DNA of 64,000 bases from Pseudomonas sp. GD03944 (lineage in GTDB: Bacteria; Pseudomonadota; Gammaproteobacteria; Pseudomonadales; Pseudomonadaceae), in the NCBI RefSeq assembly GCF_029839275.1, contig NZ_JAOCAH010000002.1, forward strand, positions 186,001 to 250,000, read 5' to 3'. Below, piece by piece: positions 44,191 through 52,769 of the stretch. The position numbers were made by a program, and so were the translations under genes. How positions within the stretch are numbered: position 1 is the first letter of the stretch; the number at the start of each line of letters is the position of its first letter. The notes below the pieces were generated by a model. That model ran no database searches, had not been told where the DNA came from, and worked only from the letters and a program-made list of their open reading frames with translations.

Positions 44191-45108
44191 TTAGAAATAG
44201 CCCTGACGTTTTTTCTCTTCCATCGAACCTGCGCCGTCGTGATCGATCACGCGGCCCTGACGCTCGGACGTCCGGGTCAGGAGCATCTCCTGGATGATGT
44301 CGGTCAGGCTGGTCGCCTCGGACTCCACCGCGCCGGTCAGCGGGTAGCAGCCCAGGGTACGGAAGCGCACCATTTTCTTGGTGATGCGGGCTTTTTCTTC
44401 GTCGGACAGGTGCTCGAGGATGCGGTCGTCGTCGATCATGATCAACGTGCCGTTCTTCTCGATCACTTCACGCTCGGCCGCGAAGTACAGCGGCACGATC
44501 GGGATCTGCTCCAGATAGATGTACTGCCAGATGTCCAGCTCGGTCCAGTTCGACAGCGGGAAGACGCGGATCGACTCGCCCTTCTTGACCTTGCCGTTGT
44601 AGACGTTCCACAGCTCGGGACGCTGGTTCTTCGGGTCCCAGCGGTGTTTGCTGTCGCGGAAGGAGTAGACGCGCTCCTTGGCCCGGGACTTCTCTTCGTC
44701 ACGGCGCGCGCCACCGAAGGCGGCATCGAAGCCGTACTTGTCCAGCGCCTGCTTCAACCCTTCGGTCTTCATGATGTCGGTGTGCTTGGCACTGCCGTGG
44801 GTGAAGGGGTTGATGTTCTGCGCCACGCCATCGGGGTTGATGTGAGTGATCAGGTCCAGGCCCATTTCCGCGACCATCTTGTCACGGAAGGAATACATCT
44901 CCTGAAATTTCCAACGGGTGTCGACGTGCATCACCGGGAACGGCAGTTTGCCGGGAAAGAACGCCTTGCGTGCCAAGTGCAGCATCACGGCGGAGTCTTT
45001 ACCGATGGAATAGAGCATTACCGGATTGTCGAATTCGGCGGCCACTTCACGAATGATGTGGATACTTTCCGCCTCCAGCTGCTTCAGGTGGGTCAATTTA
45101 TCGAGCAT
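44191..45108 (-). CDS. cysD: Sulfate adenylyltransferase subunit 2 CysD
   Basis: CysD is the catalytic half of ATP sulfurylase and makes adenosine 5'-phosphosulfate in sulfate assimilation. The 305-residue protein has the PP-loop [20 protein letters not shown] (about 31-50), [20 protein letters not shown], and [15 protein letters not shown], all typical. It leads the cysD-cysNC operon. The 133 bp upstream contain a minus-strand TAGAGT (-10-like, 45162-45167) but no convincing -35, as expected for a CysB-dependent promoter; the CysB site itself cannot be called. Confidence 0.98.
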   Translation of the reverse strand: MLDKLTHLKQLEAESIHIIREVAAEFDNPVMLYSIGKDSAVMLHLARKAFFPGKLPFPVMHVDTRWKFQEMYSFRDKMVAEMGLDLITHINPDGVAQNINPFTHGSAKHTDIMKTEGLKQALDKYGFDAAFGGARRDEEKSRAKERVYSFRDSKHRWDPKNQRPELWNVYNGKVKKGESIRVFPLSNWTELDIWQYIYLEQIPIVPLYFAAEREVIEKNGTLIMIDDDRILEHLSDEEKARITKKMVRFRTLGCYPLTGAVESEATSLTDIIQEMLLTRTSERQGRVIDHDGAGSMEEKKRQGYF

Positions 45109-45241
45109 GGCTACTCACGGATTGCTGTTTTATTGGGCCGGCGGGCCGTGGACGAGCGCGCACTCTAGCACAGCACCCTCTTCTATTCAGGGCGCTGCTT
45201 AGATCGAAAAAGTCTAGGTTTATACCCGCTGCACAGGGCGC

Positions 45242-46000
45242 TCAGATGGGGTTGGGGCAGTCGATGAACAGGTGCTCGATGGCGAACCGACGGGCCAGGT
45301 AGTCACCCAGCGCCTGGACCCCGTAGCGCTCGGTGGCGTGGTGACCGGCCGCTATGAAGCTGACGCCGTTTTCACGGGCACTGTGGAAAGTCTGCTCCGA
45401 GGCTTCGCCGGTCAGGTACAGGTCCACGCCGGCGGCAATCGCCTGATCGATATAGCCCTGGCCGCCGCCCGTGCACCAGCCGACGCGGCGGATCATGTCG
45501 TCCCCTTCCACCAGCAGCGGTTCACGTCCCAGCACATCCTGCACGCGCCGGGCGAAGTCGCGGGCGCTCATGGGCTCGGCGAGCGAACCGACCAGCCCCA
45601 CCGTCCGCGGGTTCTCCGGCTCCAGCGGGCCCTCCACGGTGATGTCGAGCTGACGGGCCAGTTGTACGTTGTTGCCCACGTCCGGGTGCAGGTCGAGTGG
45701 CAGGTGATAGGCCAGCAGGCTGATGTCGTTGGCCAGCAGGGTTTTCAGGCGGCGCTGCTTCATCCCGGTGATGCAGGGATTCTCGCCCTTCCAGAAATAG
45801 CCATGGTGCACCAGCAGCACGTCCGCCTCGGCCTCGACCGCCGCGTCGATCAGCGCCTGGCTGGCGGTCACACCACTGACGATACGCCTTACCTGGGGAC
45901 GTCCTTCCACCTGCAGGCCATTCGGACAATAGTCGCTGATCCGGGCAGCGTTCAGAAACCGGTCCGCCTCATCGACCAGTGTTGTCAGGGAAATGGCCAT
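45242..46000 (-). CDS. NIF3-family dinuclear metal protein (YbgI type)
   Basis: NIF3/YbgI proteins form toroidal hexamers with a two-metal site; the E. coli homologue has been linked to GTP cyclohydrolase I-like folding and DNA repair, but the reaction is unsettled. The 252-residue product shows DYCPNGLQVEGRPQVRRIV, LLVHHGYFWKGE (metal-binding His pair), LAYHLPLDLHPDVGNN, and FIAAGHHATERYGVQALG near the end. The start at 46000 gives the normal MAISLTTLVDEAD N-terminus. It is divergent from algW. Confidence 0.93.
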   Translation of the reverse strand: MAISLTTLVDEADRFLNAARISDYCPNGLQVEGRPQVRRIVSGVTASQALIDAAVEAEADVLLVHHGYFWKGENPCITGMKQRRLKTLLANDISLLAYHLPLDLHPDVGNNVQLARQLDITVEGPLEPENPRTVGLVGSLAEPMSARDFARRVQDVLGREPLLVEGDDMIRRVGWCTGGGQGYIDQAIAAGVDLYLTGEASEQTFHSARENGVSFIAAGHHATERYGVQALGDYLARRFAIEHLFIDCPNPI

Positions 46001-46030
46001 AAAGATTCCTCACGAGCTGTTGCAAGCCGC

Positions 46031-46059
46031 TGCTTTATTGCCGAACGGCCCTCTATAAT
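46031..46059 (+). promoter_or_regulatory. Candidate sigma70 promoter of algW
   Basis: A perfect TATAAT (46054-46059) lies 17 bp after TGCTTT (46031-46036), a weak -35. The start would be near 46066, about 46 nt before the ATG at 46112. The -10 is followed at once by a GGCGCC dyad. Confidence 0.55.
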
Positions 46060-46111
46060 GGCGCCACCTTAAGGGGCGCCTTTCGCCCCCGCAACCCTCA
46101 GGATTTCATTG

Positions 46112-47254
46112 ATGCTCAAGGCCCTGCGTTTTCTCGGCTGGCCCCTGCTGGTCGGCGTCCTGCTGGCACTGCTGATCATGCAGTACCACCCGCAGTGGGT
46201 CGGTTTGCCGAACCAGGACGTGCAGGTCCGTCAGGTGCCTATCTATAGCCGCATGCAGGAAGGGCCGGCGTCCTATGCCGATGCCGTGAGCACCGCCTCG
46301 CCCGCCGTGGCCAACCTCTACACCACCAAGTTCGTCAACAAGCCGAACCATCCGCTGTTCGAAGACCCGCAGTTCCGCCGCTTCTTCGGTGACAACCTGC
46401 CGAAACAGCGACGCATGGAATCCAGCCTCGGCTCCGCGGTGATCATGAGTTCGGAAGGCTACCTGCTGACCAACAACCACGTGACCAGTGGCGCCGACCA
46501 GATCGTGGTGGCACTGAAGGACGGCCGCGAGACCCTCGCCCGGGTCATCGGCAGCGACCCGGAAACCGACCTGGCAGTGCTCAAGATCGACCTGGAAAAC
46601 CTGCCTTCCATTACCCTCGGCCGCTCCGACAACATCCGCATCGGCGACGTCACCCTAGCCATCGGCAACCCGTTCGGCGTCGGGCAGACCGTGACCATGG
46701 GCATCATCAGTGCCACCGGGCGCAACCAGCTGGGCCTCAACACCTACGAAGACTTCATCCAGACCGACGCGGCGATCAACCCCGGCAACTCCGGCGGCGC
46801 GCTGGTCGATGCCTACGGCAACCTGGTCGGCATCAACACTGCCATCTTCTCCAAGTCCGGCGGCTCGCAAGGCATCGGCTTCGCGATCCCGGTAAAGTTG
46901 GCGCTGGAAGTCATGCAGGCGATCATCGAGCACGGCCAGGTCATTCGTGGCTGGCTGGGTATCGAAGTACAACCGCTGACGCCCGAGCTGGCGGAATCCT
47001 TCGGCCTGGAAGGTCGCCCCGGCATCGTCGTCGCCGGCATCTACCGCGACGGCCCCGCCCAGAAGGCCGGCTTGCAACCCGGCGACCTGATCCTCAACAT
47101 CGACGGCGAACCCGCCGGCGATGGCCGCCGCTCGATGAATCAGGTCGCGCGCGCCAAGCCCGGCGACAAGATCCGCATCGAGATCATGCGCAACGGCAAG
47201 CCGATGATGCTGACCGCTGAAATCGGTATCCGCCCCCCTATCAACGGCAACTGA
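46112..47254 (+). CDS. algW: Periplasmic envelope-stress protease AlgW (DegS-like)
   Basis: AlgW is the site-1 protease that cuts the anti-sigma factor MucA when misfolded outer-membrane proteins appear, which frees AlgU. The 380-residue protein has an N-terminal membrane anchor (about 8-24), a trypsin-like domain with His123 (TNNHVTSG), Asp153 (DLAVLKID) and Ser227 (NPGNSGGAL), and one C-terminal PDZ domain (about 270-370: GWLGIEVQPLTPELAESFGL). A single PDZ and a membrane anchor distinguish it from DegP/MucD. The start is the ATG at 46112. It is the last syntenic gene before the TonB receptor module. Confidence 0.95.
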   Translation: MLKALRFLGWPLLVGVLLALLIMQYHPQWVGLPNQDVQVRQVPIYSRMQEGPASYADAVSTASPAVANLYTTKFVNKPNHPLFEDPQFRRFFGDNLPKQRRMESSLGSAVIMSSEGYLLTNNHVTSGADQIVVALKDGRETLARVIGSDPETDLAVLKIDLENLPSITLGRSDNIRIGDVTLAIGNPFGVGQTVTMGIISATGRNQLGLNTYEDFIQTDAAINPGNSGGALVDAYGNLVGINTAIFSKSGGSQGIGFAIPVKLALEVMQAIIEHGQVIRGWLGIEVQPLTPELAESFGLEGRPGIVVAGIYRDGPAQKAGLQPGDLILNIDGEPAGDGRRSMNQVARAKPGDKIRIEIMRNGKPMMLTAEIGIRPPINGN

Positions 47255-47275
47255 AAAAACACCGCAGGAAGCGAG

Positions 47276-47304
47276 TTGATAATTTCTCTTGAACAATATG
47301 TAAT
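47276..47304 (+). promoter_or_regulatory. Sigma70 promoter of the TonB receptor-DUF4198 operon
   Basis: TTGATA (47276-47281) and TGTAAT (47299-47304) are 17 bp apart, each with five of six consensus bases, in an unusually A/T-rich 75-bp gap after algW. The predicted start is near 47311. A perfect dyad overlaps the -10 and the start. Confidence 0.7.
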
Positions 47305-47315
47305 GTTATTACATA
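47297..47315 (+). promoter_or_regulatory. Perfect 19-bp inverted repeat (Zur-like operator) over the -10 and start site
   Basis: TATGTAAT (47297-47304) and ATTACATA (47308-47315) are exact inverted repeats around GTT. The central 17 bp agree at 13 of 16 defined positions with the gammaproteobacterial Zur consensus as I recall it (ATGTTATAnTATAACAT). Its position over the -10 would block RNA polymerase. The dyad is seen directly; the identity of the repressor is an inference from similarity and from the gene content downstream. Confidence 0.6.
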
Positions 47316-47340
47316 AAAATACAGAGAAGGATGCGTCATC

Positions 47341-49428
47341 TTGCGCCCCGTCCATGCCCTTATCGCCGGCCTGCTCATCTCGAGCAGCGCCAGCGCCGTC
47401 GAATCGTCCGACGCCATCGTTCTCGACGACAGCCTCATCTCCGCCGACCAGGAACGCGCCGACGGTCCCGTACAGGGCTATCGCGCCACCCGCTCGAGCA
47501 GCGCCACCCGAACCGACACCGCCCTGGAGGCAATTCCTCAAGCCATCAGCGTGGTACCTGCCCAGGTTTTCGAAGACCTCAACACCACGCGCATCGACCG
47601 TGCCCTGGATTTCGCCGGCGGCGTGTCGCGGCAGAACAACTTCGGTGGCCTGACCTTCCTCAACTACAGCGTGCGCGGCTTCACCACCGGCGAGCTGTAC
47701 AAGAACGGTTTCGCCATCAACCGCGGCAGCTACAGCACCCCCGACGCCTCCGGCATCGAACGCATCGAGGTTCTCAAGGGGCCGGCAGCAAGCCTTTATG
47801 GGCGGGGCGACCCGGGCGGCCTGGTCAACATCGTCACCAAGAAGCCCCAGGCCGAAGCGTTCACCCGACTCGACGCCAGTGCCGGCAGTTGGGATCGCTA
47901 CCGCACCGCTCTGGACGTCAACACCCCGCTGAACGAAGACGGCAGCCTGCTTTCGCGGGTCAACCTGGCCGTGGAAGACAACCAGAGTTTCCGTGACCAC
48001 GTGGGCAACTCCCGGCAGATCATCAGCCCGGCGTTCAGCTGGCAGATCAGCCCGGATACCTACCTGCTACTGGAAAGCGAGTTCTCGCGGACCGAGTCGG
48101 TGTTCGATCGCGGCATACCGGCGCCCAACAACCAGGTCGGCGCAGTCAAGCGCTCCGCCTTCTTCGGGGAGCCCAACGACGGCGAGATCCACAACAACAA
48201 CCAGATGATCCAGCTCACCCTTGAGCACTACCTCAACGACGATTGGAAACTGCGCCTGGCCAACCACTATTCCCAGGGCAACCTTCATGGCTACAGCTCG
48301 GAAACTTCGCGCTTGGTCGGCGACGCCGTCACGCGCTTCTACCGGCACCGCAATTTCGAGTGGAACGACAGCATCACCCAGGCGGAGCTGCACGGTAATC
48401 TCGATGTTGCCGGCTGGCAGCACCAGTTGCTGCTGGGCCTGGAATACGAGAACTACCGCAACAGCCAGAAGTATCCGCAGAGCGCGACGAGCCTGGGCTA
48501 TGGCCTGGATATCTACAACCCGGTCTACGGGCAGCCCAAGCCGGCGATCATCAACCCCAACGATTTCTTCGAGCAGGTCGAAAGCCAGGCCATCAACCTG
48601 CAGGACCAGATCACCTTCACCGACCGCCTGAGCGGCCTGGTCGGCGTGCGCCTGGAGCGCTTCGAGCAGACCGCCCTGAACCGCACCAGCCGGGTGAGCA
48701 ACGAACAGGATAAGGACGTGGCGACGCCGCGCGCCGGCCTGCTGTACCAGTTGACCCCGGCCGTGGGCGTGTTCGCCAACGCCTCCACCTCGTTCAAACC
48801 CAACGCCATCAGCAGCCAGGGCACGGTGTTCAAGCCGGAAAAGGGCGTCGGTTATGAAACCGGTCTGAAGCTGGATCTCTTCGACAGCCGGCTGGGCGCC
48901 ACCCTCGCCCTGTTCCACATCGAAAAGGAAAACGTGCTGACCGCTGACCCGGCGAGCCCGGGCGACAGCATCGCCGCCGGTAAGGCGCGCAGCCAGGGCA
49001 TCGACCTGCAGTTCAGCGGACAGTTGACCGATGCCCTGCGGGTGATCGGCGCCTACGCCTACATCGACGCCGAGGTGACCGAGGACAACACCCTGCCCGA
49101 GGGCAGCCGCCTGCTCGGCATCCCCGAACACAGCGGCAGCCTGCTGGGGGTATACGAGTTCCAGGACGGCTGGCTGCGCGGCTCCGACGTTGGCGCTGCA
49201 GTCAATTACGTCGGCGACCGCTCCGGCCAGGCCGGCAGCAACTTCGAACTGCCCGCCTACACCACCGTCGACCTGCTGGCCCATTACCAGGCCAGCGACA
49301 CCGTGCGCGTGGGCCTGAACCTCAACAACGCCTTCGACCGCAAGTACTACGAGCGCGCCTTCAACAGCGTGTGGGTGCTACCGGGCGACCCGCGCAACCT
49401 CAGCCTCAGCCTGTCCATCGATCTGTAA
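47341..49428 (+). CDS. TonB-dependent outer-membrane receptor, probable metal or metallophore uptake
   Basis: The 695-residue protein is a 22-strand TonB-dependent receptor of the siderophore-receptor type. It has a signal peptide (1-19, ending SSSASA), a plug domain (about 45-160: IPQAISVVPAQVFEDLNTTR, RIEVLKGPAASLYGRGDPGG), and a barrel ending LSLSLSIDL. It ends in Leu rather than the usual aromatic residue. Translation must begin at a TTG (47341), about 10 nt after AGAAGG; the in-frame stop at 47314 excludes earlier starts and the ATG at 47331 is in another frame. It lies 13 bp before a DUF4198 gene and has its own operator. The substrate is unproven; zinc or a related metal complex is my inference. 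Confidence 0.88.
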   Translation: MRPVHALIAGLLISSSASAVESSDAIVLDDSLISADQERADGPVQGYRATRSSSATRTDTALEAIPQAISVVPAQVFEDLNTTRIDRALDFAGGVSRQNNFGGLTFLNYSVRGFTTGELYKNGFAINRGSYSTPDASGIERIEVLKGPAASLYGRGDPGGLVNIVTKKPQAEAFTRLDASAGSWDRYRTALDVNTPLNEDGSLLSRVNLAVEDNQSFRDHVGNSRQIISPAFSWQISPDTYLLLESEFSRTESVFDRGIPAPNNQVGAVKRSAFFGEPNDGEIHNNNQMIQLTLEHYLNDDWKLRLANHYSQGNLHGYSSETSRLVGDAVTRFYRHRNFEWNDSITQAELHGNLDVAGWQHQLLLGLEYENYRNSQKYPQSATSLGYGLDIYNPVYGQPKPAIINPNDFFEQVESQAINLQDQITFTDRLSGLVGVRLERFEQTALNRTSRVSNEQDKDVATPRAGLLYQLTPAVGVFANASTSFKPNAISSQGTVFKPEKGVGYETGLKLDLFDSRLGATLALFHIEKENVLTADPASPGDSIAAGKARSQGIDLQFSGQLTDALRVIGAYAYIDAEVTEDNTLPEGSRLLGIPEHSGSLLGVYEFQDGWLRGSDVGAAVNYVGDRSGQAGSNFELPAYTTVDLLAHYQASDTVRVGLNLNNAFDRKYYERAFNSVWVLPGDPRNLSLSLSIDL

Positions 49429-49441
49429 CCAAGGAACGACC

Positions 49442-50158
49442 ATGAAAAGAAGCTTCGTCTTTATCGCTGCCGCCCTGTTCATCGCCGATGCCGGCGCCCA
49501 TGGCCTGTGGACCGAACAACGCCGTGGCAATATCGAGATCGTCTACGGCCACGGCGCCGAGGACGACGCCTTCAAGCCCGAGAAGATCAGCGGCGCCTGG
49601 GCCTTCGACCGGGCCGGGAAAATGGTTCCGGTCACCGTGGAGCGCCTGGCCGACCATGCCCGCCTCAAGCCCCTGAAAGCCCCCGCCCTGATCGGCGTCG
49701 CCCTGGACAACGGCGCCTGGTCGCAGACGCCGGACAAGCAATGGATCAACCAGGGCCGCACCCAGGTGAGCAACTCGACCCAATCCCTGCACGCCCTCAA
49801 ATACAGCCTGGCGATCTACCAGGAAGGCGTGAAGCTGCCAGCCCTCGACCACCTGAAGATGATCATCCGACCGGAAGTCGATCCGCTCACCGTCGGCCCG
49901 GGCAAACCGCTCCCGGTGCGCGTGCTGGTGGACGGCAAGCCGGCTGCCGGGGTCAAACTGATCGGCGATTACCGCAGCGCGCCGCACCAGATCAGCGCCA
50001 CCACCGACGACGAAGGGCGCGCGCAGGTGATCGTGCGTAACGAAGGGTTGAACATCATCGCCGCGCAGACCAGCGTCCCGGTCAAGGGCGACAAGAACAT
50101 CGAAAGCCGCAGCCTGTTCACTTCCCTGACCTTCGCCGGCGAACCGCACCACGAGTAA
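49442..50158 (+). CDS. Periplasmic DUF4198 (CbiK-like) protein
   Basis: This 238-residue secreted protein belongs to DUF4198, a family grouped with periplasmic components of cobalt/nickel uptake (COG5266). The signal peptide MKRSFVFIAAALFIADAGA should be cut before His20, leaving a mature N-terminal His-Gly-Leu-Trp. Free N-terminal His is a metal ligand in other periplasmic proteins such as CopC. A central region (FKPEKISGAWAFDRAGKMVP) is followed by an Ig-like C-domain (VRVLVDGKPAAGVKLIGDY), and the tail ends EPHHE. It starts 13 bp after the receptor stop with AAGGAACG as ribosome site, so they form an operon. The role as metal carrier is inferred. Confidence 0.8.
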   Translation: MKRSFVFIAAALFIADAGAHGLWTEQRRGNIEIVYGHGAEDDAFKPEKISGAWAFDRAGKMVPVTVERLADHARLKPLKAPALIGVALDNGAWSQTPDKQWINQGRTQVSNSTQSLHALKYSLAIYQEGVKLPALDHLKMIIRPEVDPLTVGPGKPLPVRVLVDGKPAAGVKLIGDYRSAPHQISATTDDEGRAQVIVRNEGLNIIAAQTSVPVKGDKNIESRSLFTSLTFAGEPHHE

Positions 50159-50174
50159 CCCGTCTGGCAGGCAC

Positions 50175-50205
50175 AAAAAAGCCGGAGCATTGCTCCGGCT
50201 TTTTG
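50175..50205. terminator. Bidirectional terminator between DUF4198 gene and hisC
   Basis: GCCGGAGC (50181-50188) and GCTCCGGC (50192-50199) form an 8-bp stem with loop ATT, flanked by A6 and T5. It ends the receptor operon and the convergent his operon. Confidence 0.92.
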
Positions 50206-50220
50206 CATTCAGACCAATGC

Positions 50221-51273
50221 TCAGAGGCTGCGCAAGGCGTCCAGCAGTGCCTGGTTCTGCTCCGGCGCACCGATGGTGATGCGCAAGAATTGAGCGATAC
50301 GCGCCTGTTTGAAATGACGCACGATCACCCCCTGCTCACGCAGCATCGCCGCCACACCGGCCGCGTCGTGTTGCGGGTGACGGGCGAAGACGAAGTTGGC
50401 GGCCGAAGGCAGCACCTCGAAGCCCAGCGCCTGCAGGCCGGCGGTCACACTTTCGCGGCTGTCGATCACCTTCTGGCAGGTTTGCTGGAAGTAGGACTCG
50501 TCTTCGAATGCCGCCGCCGCGCCGGCAATCGCCATGCGGTCCAGCGGGTAGGAGTTGAAGCTGTTCTTGACCCGTTCCAGCGCTTCGATCAGGTCCGGGT
50601 GGCCAACGGCCAGGCCAACCCGCAGGCCGGCCAGGGAGCGCGACTTGGACAGGGTCTGGCTGACCAGCAGGTTCGGGTACTTACTGACCAGACTGATGGC
50701 CGTCTCGCCGCCGAAGTCGATGTAGGCCTCGTCGACCAGCACCACGCTGTCCGGGTTGGCCTGCAGCAGGCGTTCGATGGCCTCCAGCGCCAGGACACAG
50801 CCGGTGGGCGCGTTCGGGTTGGGGAAAATGATGCCGCCATTGGGCCGCGCATAATCCTCGACGCGAATCTGGAACTGCTCATCCAGCGCGATCGTCTCGA
50901 ACGCGATGCCGTACAGGCCGCAGTAGACCGGGTAGAAGCTGTAGCTCACGTCCGGGAACAGCAAGGGTTTGCCGTGCTGGAACAGGCCATGGAAGGCGTG
51001 AGCCAGCACCTCGTCGGAGCCATTGCCGACGAACACGTGGGCGGTGCTGACGCCGTAGTACTCGGCGACCGCCTGCTTCAGGCGATCCCCGTTGGGGTCC
51101 GGGTACAGGCGCAGGTTGTCGTTGAGTTCGGCCTGCATGGCCGCGATCGCCTTGGGCGACGGGCCATAGGGGTTCTCGTTGGTGTTGAGCTTGACCAGTT
51201 TGGCCAGTTTCGGCTGCTCACCCGGCACGTAAGGCACCAGGTCCTTGACGAAGGGGCTCCAGAATTTGCTCAT
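50221..51273 (-). CDS. hisC: Histidinol-phosphate aminotransferase
   Basis: HisC is a PLP enzyme that transaminates imidazole acetol phosphate in histidine synthesis. The 350-residue fold-type I protein shows [16 protein letters not shown] near the N-terminus, [27 protein letters not shown] with the PLP-ring Asp, and the Schiff-base Lys in [16 protein letters not shown]. It follows hisD by 61 bp, a gap that holds a GC-rich hairpin. Location with hisG and hisD marks it as the true HisC rather than an aromatic aminotransferase. Confidence 0.96.
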   Translation of the reverse strand: MSKFWSPFVKDLVPYVPGEQPKLAKLVKLNTNENPYGPSPKAIAAMQAELNDNLRLYPDPNGDRLKQAVAEYYGVSTAHVFVGNGSDEVLAHAFHGLFQHGKPLLFPDVSYSFYPVYCGLYGIAFETIALDEQFQIRVEDYARPNGGIIFPNPNAPTGCVLALEAIERLLQANPDSVVLVDEAYIDFGGETAISLVSKYPNLLVSQTLSKSRSLAGLRVGLAVGHPDLIEALERVKNSFNSYPLDRMAIAGAAAAFEDESYFQQTCQKVIDSRESVTAGLQALGFEVLPSAANFVFARHPQHDAAGVAAMLREQGVIVRHFKQARIAQFLRITIGAPEQNQALLDALRSL

Positions 51274-51305
51274 CTGCCCTTCTCTCCTCGAATTCGTTGC
51301 AAGTG

Positions 51306-51325
51306 GCGGGAGCGCTCGCTCCCGC
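51306..51325 (-). other. Hairpin between hisD and hisC
   Basis: GCGGGAGC (51306-51313) and GCTCCCGC (51318-51325) form a perfect 8-bp stem with loop GCTC, starting 10 bp after the hisD stop. No U-tract follows, so it is not a normal terminator. It may protect the hisD mRNA end or be a degenerate REP-like element. Confidence 0.6.
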
Positions 51326-51334
51326 AGTATGGGG

Positions 51335-52645
51335 TCAGGGCTTGATCCGGTACTCGGCGCTGCGGGCGTGGGCCGTCAGCGATTCGCCACGGGCGAGCAC
51401 CGAGGCGCTCTTGCCCAGTTCGGACGCCCCGTCAGCCGAGCAGTAGATGATCGACGAGCGCTTCTGGAAGTCGTACACACCCAGCGGCGAGGAGAAACGC
51501 GCCGTGCCGGAGGTCGGCAGCACGTGATTCGGGCCGGCGCAGTAGTCACCCAGGGCCTCGGCGGTATAACGGCCCATGAAGATCGCACCGGCGTGGCGGA
51601 TTTCAGGCAACCATTTTTCCGGTTCGGCCACCGACAGCTCCAGGTGTTCCGGCGCGATACGGTTGGCCACTTCGATGGCCTGGGCCATGTCGGCGACCTG
51701 GATCAGCGCACCGCGCCCTTCGAGGGACGTGCGGATGATCTCGGCACGCTCCATGGTCGGCAGCAAGCGGGCAATGCTCTCGGCCACCTTGTCGAGGAAG
51801 GCGGCGTCCGGGCTGACCAGAATCGACTGGGCATCTTCGTCGTGCTCGGCCTGGGAGAACAGGTCCATGGCGATCCAGTCCGGGTCGGTCTGGCCATCGC
51901 ACACCACCAGGATCTCCGACGGGCCGGCGATCATGTCGATGCCGACCTTGCCGAATACGTGACGCTTGGCGGTGGCCACGTAGATGTTGCCCGGGCCGAC
52001 GATCTTGTCCACCGGCGGTACGCTTTCGGTGCCGTAGGCCAGGGCCGCAACGGCCTGGGCGCCACCGATGGTGAAGACGCGGTCGACCCCGGCGATGCAG
52101 GCGGCAGCGAGGACGATCTCGTTGATCTCGCCACGCGGCGTCGGCACCACCATCACCACTTCCGGCACACCGGCGACCTTGGCCGGGATGGCGTTCATCA
52201 GCACCGAAGACGGATAGGACGCCTTGCCGCCCGGCACGTACAGACCGGCACGGTCCAGCGGCGTGACTTTCTGGCCCAGCACCGTGCCGTCGGCTTCGGT
52301 GTAGGTCCAGGAATCCTGCTTCTGCTTCTCGTGGTAGAGACGCACCCGCTCGGCGGCGACGGTCAGGGCCTCGCGCTGTGCTTCGCTGATACGGGTCAGG
52401 GCCAGTTCCAGGCGCTCGCGCGGCAGGATCAGATCAGCCATCGAGGCGACTTCCAGGCCGTCGAAACGCTGGGTGTATTCGACCAGCGCGGCATCGCCAC
52501 GCTGACGCACGGCATCGATGATTTCCAGCACACGCTGGTTGACGCCATCGTCCGACACGCTTTCCCAGCTCAGCAGATGATCCAGATGACCGGCGAAATC
52601 CTGATCAGCAGCGTTGAGTCGGCGGATGGCGGTAGGAGCAGTCAT
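51335..52645 (-). CDS. hisD: Histidinol dehydrogenase
   Basis: HisD is a zinc enzyme that oxidises histidinol to histidine in two NAD-dependent steps. The 436-residue product has [24 protein letters not shown] split by the usual conserved glycines, [31 protein letters not shown], and the active-site region [10 protein letters not shown]. It lies between hisG and hisC on the same strand. The start [17 protein letters not shown] at 52645 is normal. Confidence 0.97.
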   Translation of the reverse strand: MTAPTAIRRLNAADQDFAGHLDHLLSWESVSDDGVNQRVLEIIDAVRQRGDAALVEYTQRFDGLEVASMADLILPRERLELALTRISEAQREALTVAAERVRLYHEKQKQDSWTYTEADGTVLGQKVTPLDRAGLYVPGGKASYPSSVLMNAIPAKVAGVPEVVMVVPTPRGEINEIVLAAACIAGVDRVFTIGGAQAVAALAYGTESVPPVDKIVGPGNIYVATAKRHVFGKVGIDMIAGPSEILVVCDGQTDPDWIAMDLFSQAEHDEDAQSILVSPDAAFLDKVAESIARLLPTMERAEIIRTSLEGRGALIQVADMAQAIEVANRIAPEHLELSVAEPEKWLPEIRHAGAIFMGRYTAEALGDYCAGPNHVLPTSGTARFSSPLGVYDFQKRSSIIYCSADGASELGKSASVLARGESLTAHARSAEYRIKP

Positions 52646-52741
52646 GGCTAAGCCTCGTGTGATGGCAATTTTCAGGCGCCGCTAGAGTAGCAAGCCCACC
52701 GTGCGGGCACCTGAGAAATTTGGCTATGACACGGATAGGCG

Positions 52742-52762
52742 TGTGCGGCTGACCGCCGCACA
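52742..52762 (-). other. Hairpin between hisG and hisD
   Basis: TGTGCGGC (52742-52749) and GCCGCACA (52755-52762) form an 8-bp perfect stem with a 5-nt loop, 7 bp after the hisG stop. It lacks a U-tract. It sits in a 124-bp gap that has no other evident element. Confidence 0.6.
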
Positions 52763-52769
52763 GGGGGAA

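Noticed and set aside
46060..46080. GGCGCC...GGCGCC hairpin after the algW -10 as an attenuator
   Set aside because: The predicted start point falls inside the hairpin, so the first arm would not be transcribed in full, and no U-tract follows.
47331..47996. A 221-codon frame starting at an ATG inside the TonB receptor gene
   Set aside because: The Shine-Dalgarno bases abut the ATG with no spacing, the protein is Arg/Pro-rich without motifs, and the overlapping receptor frame has signal, plug and barrel sequence from its first codons.
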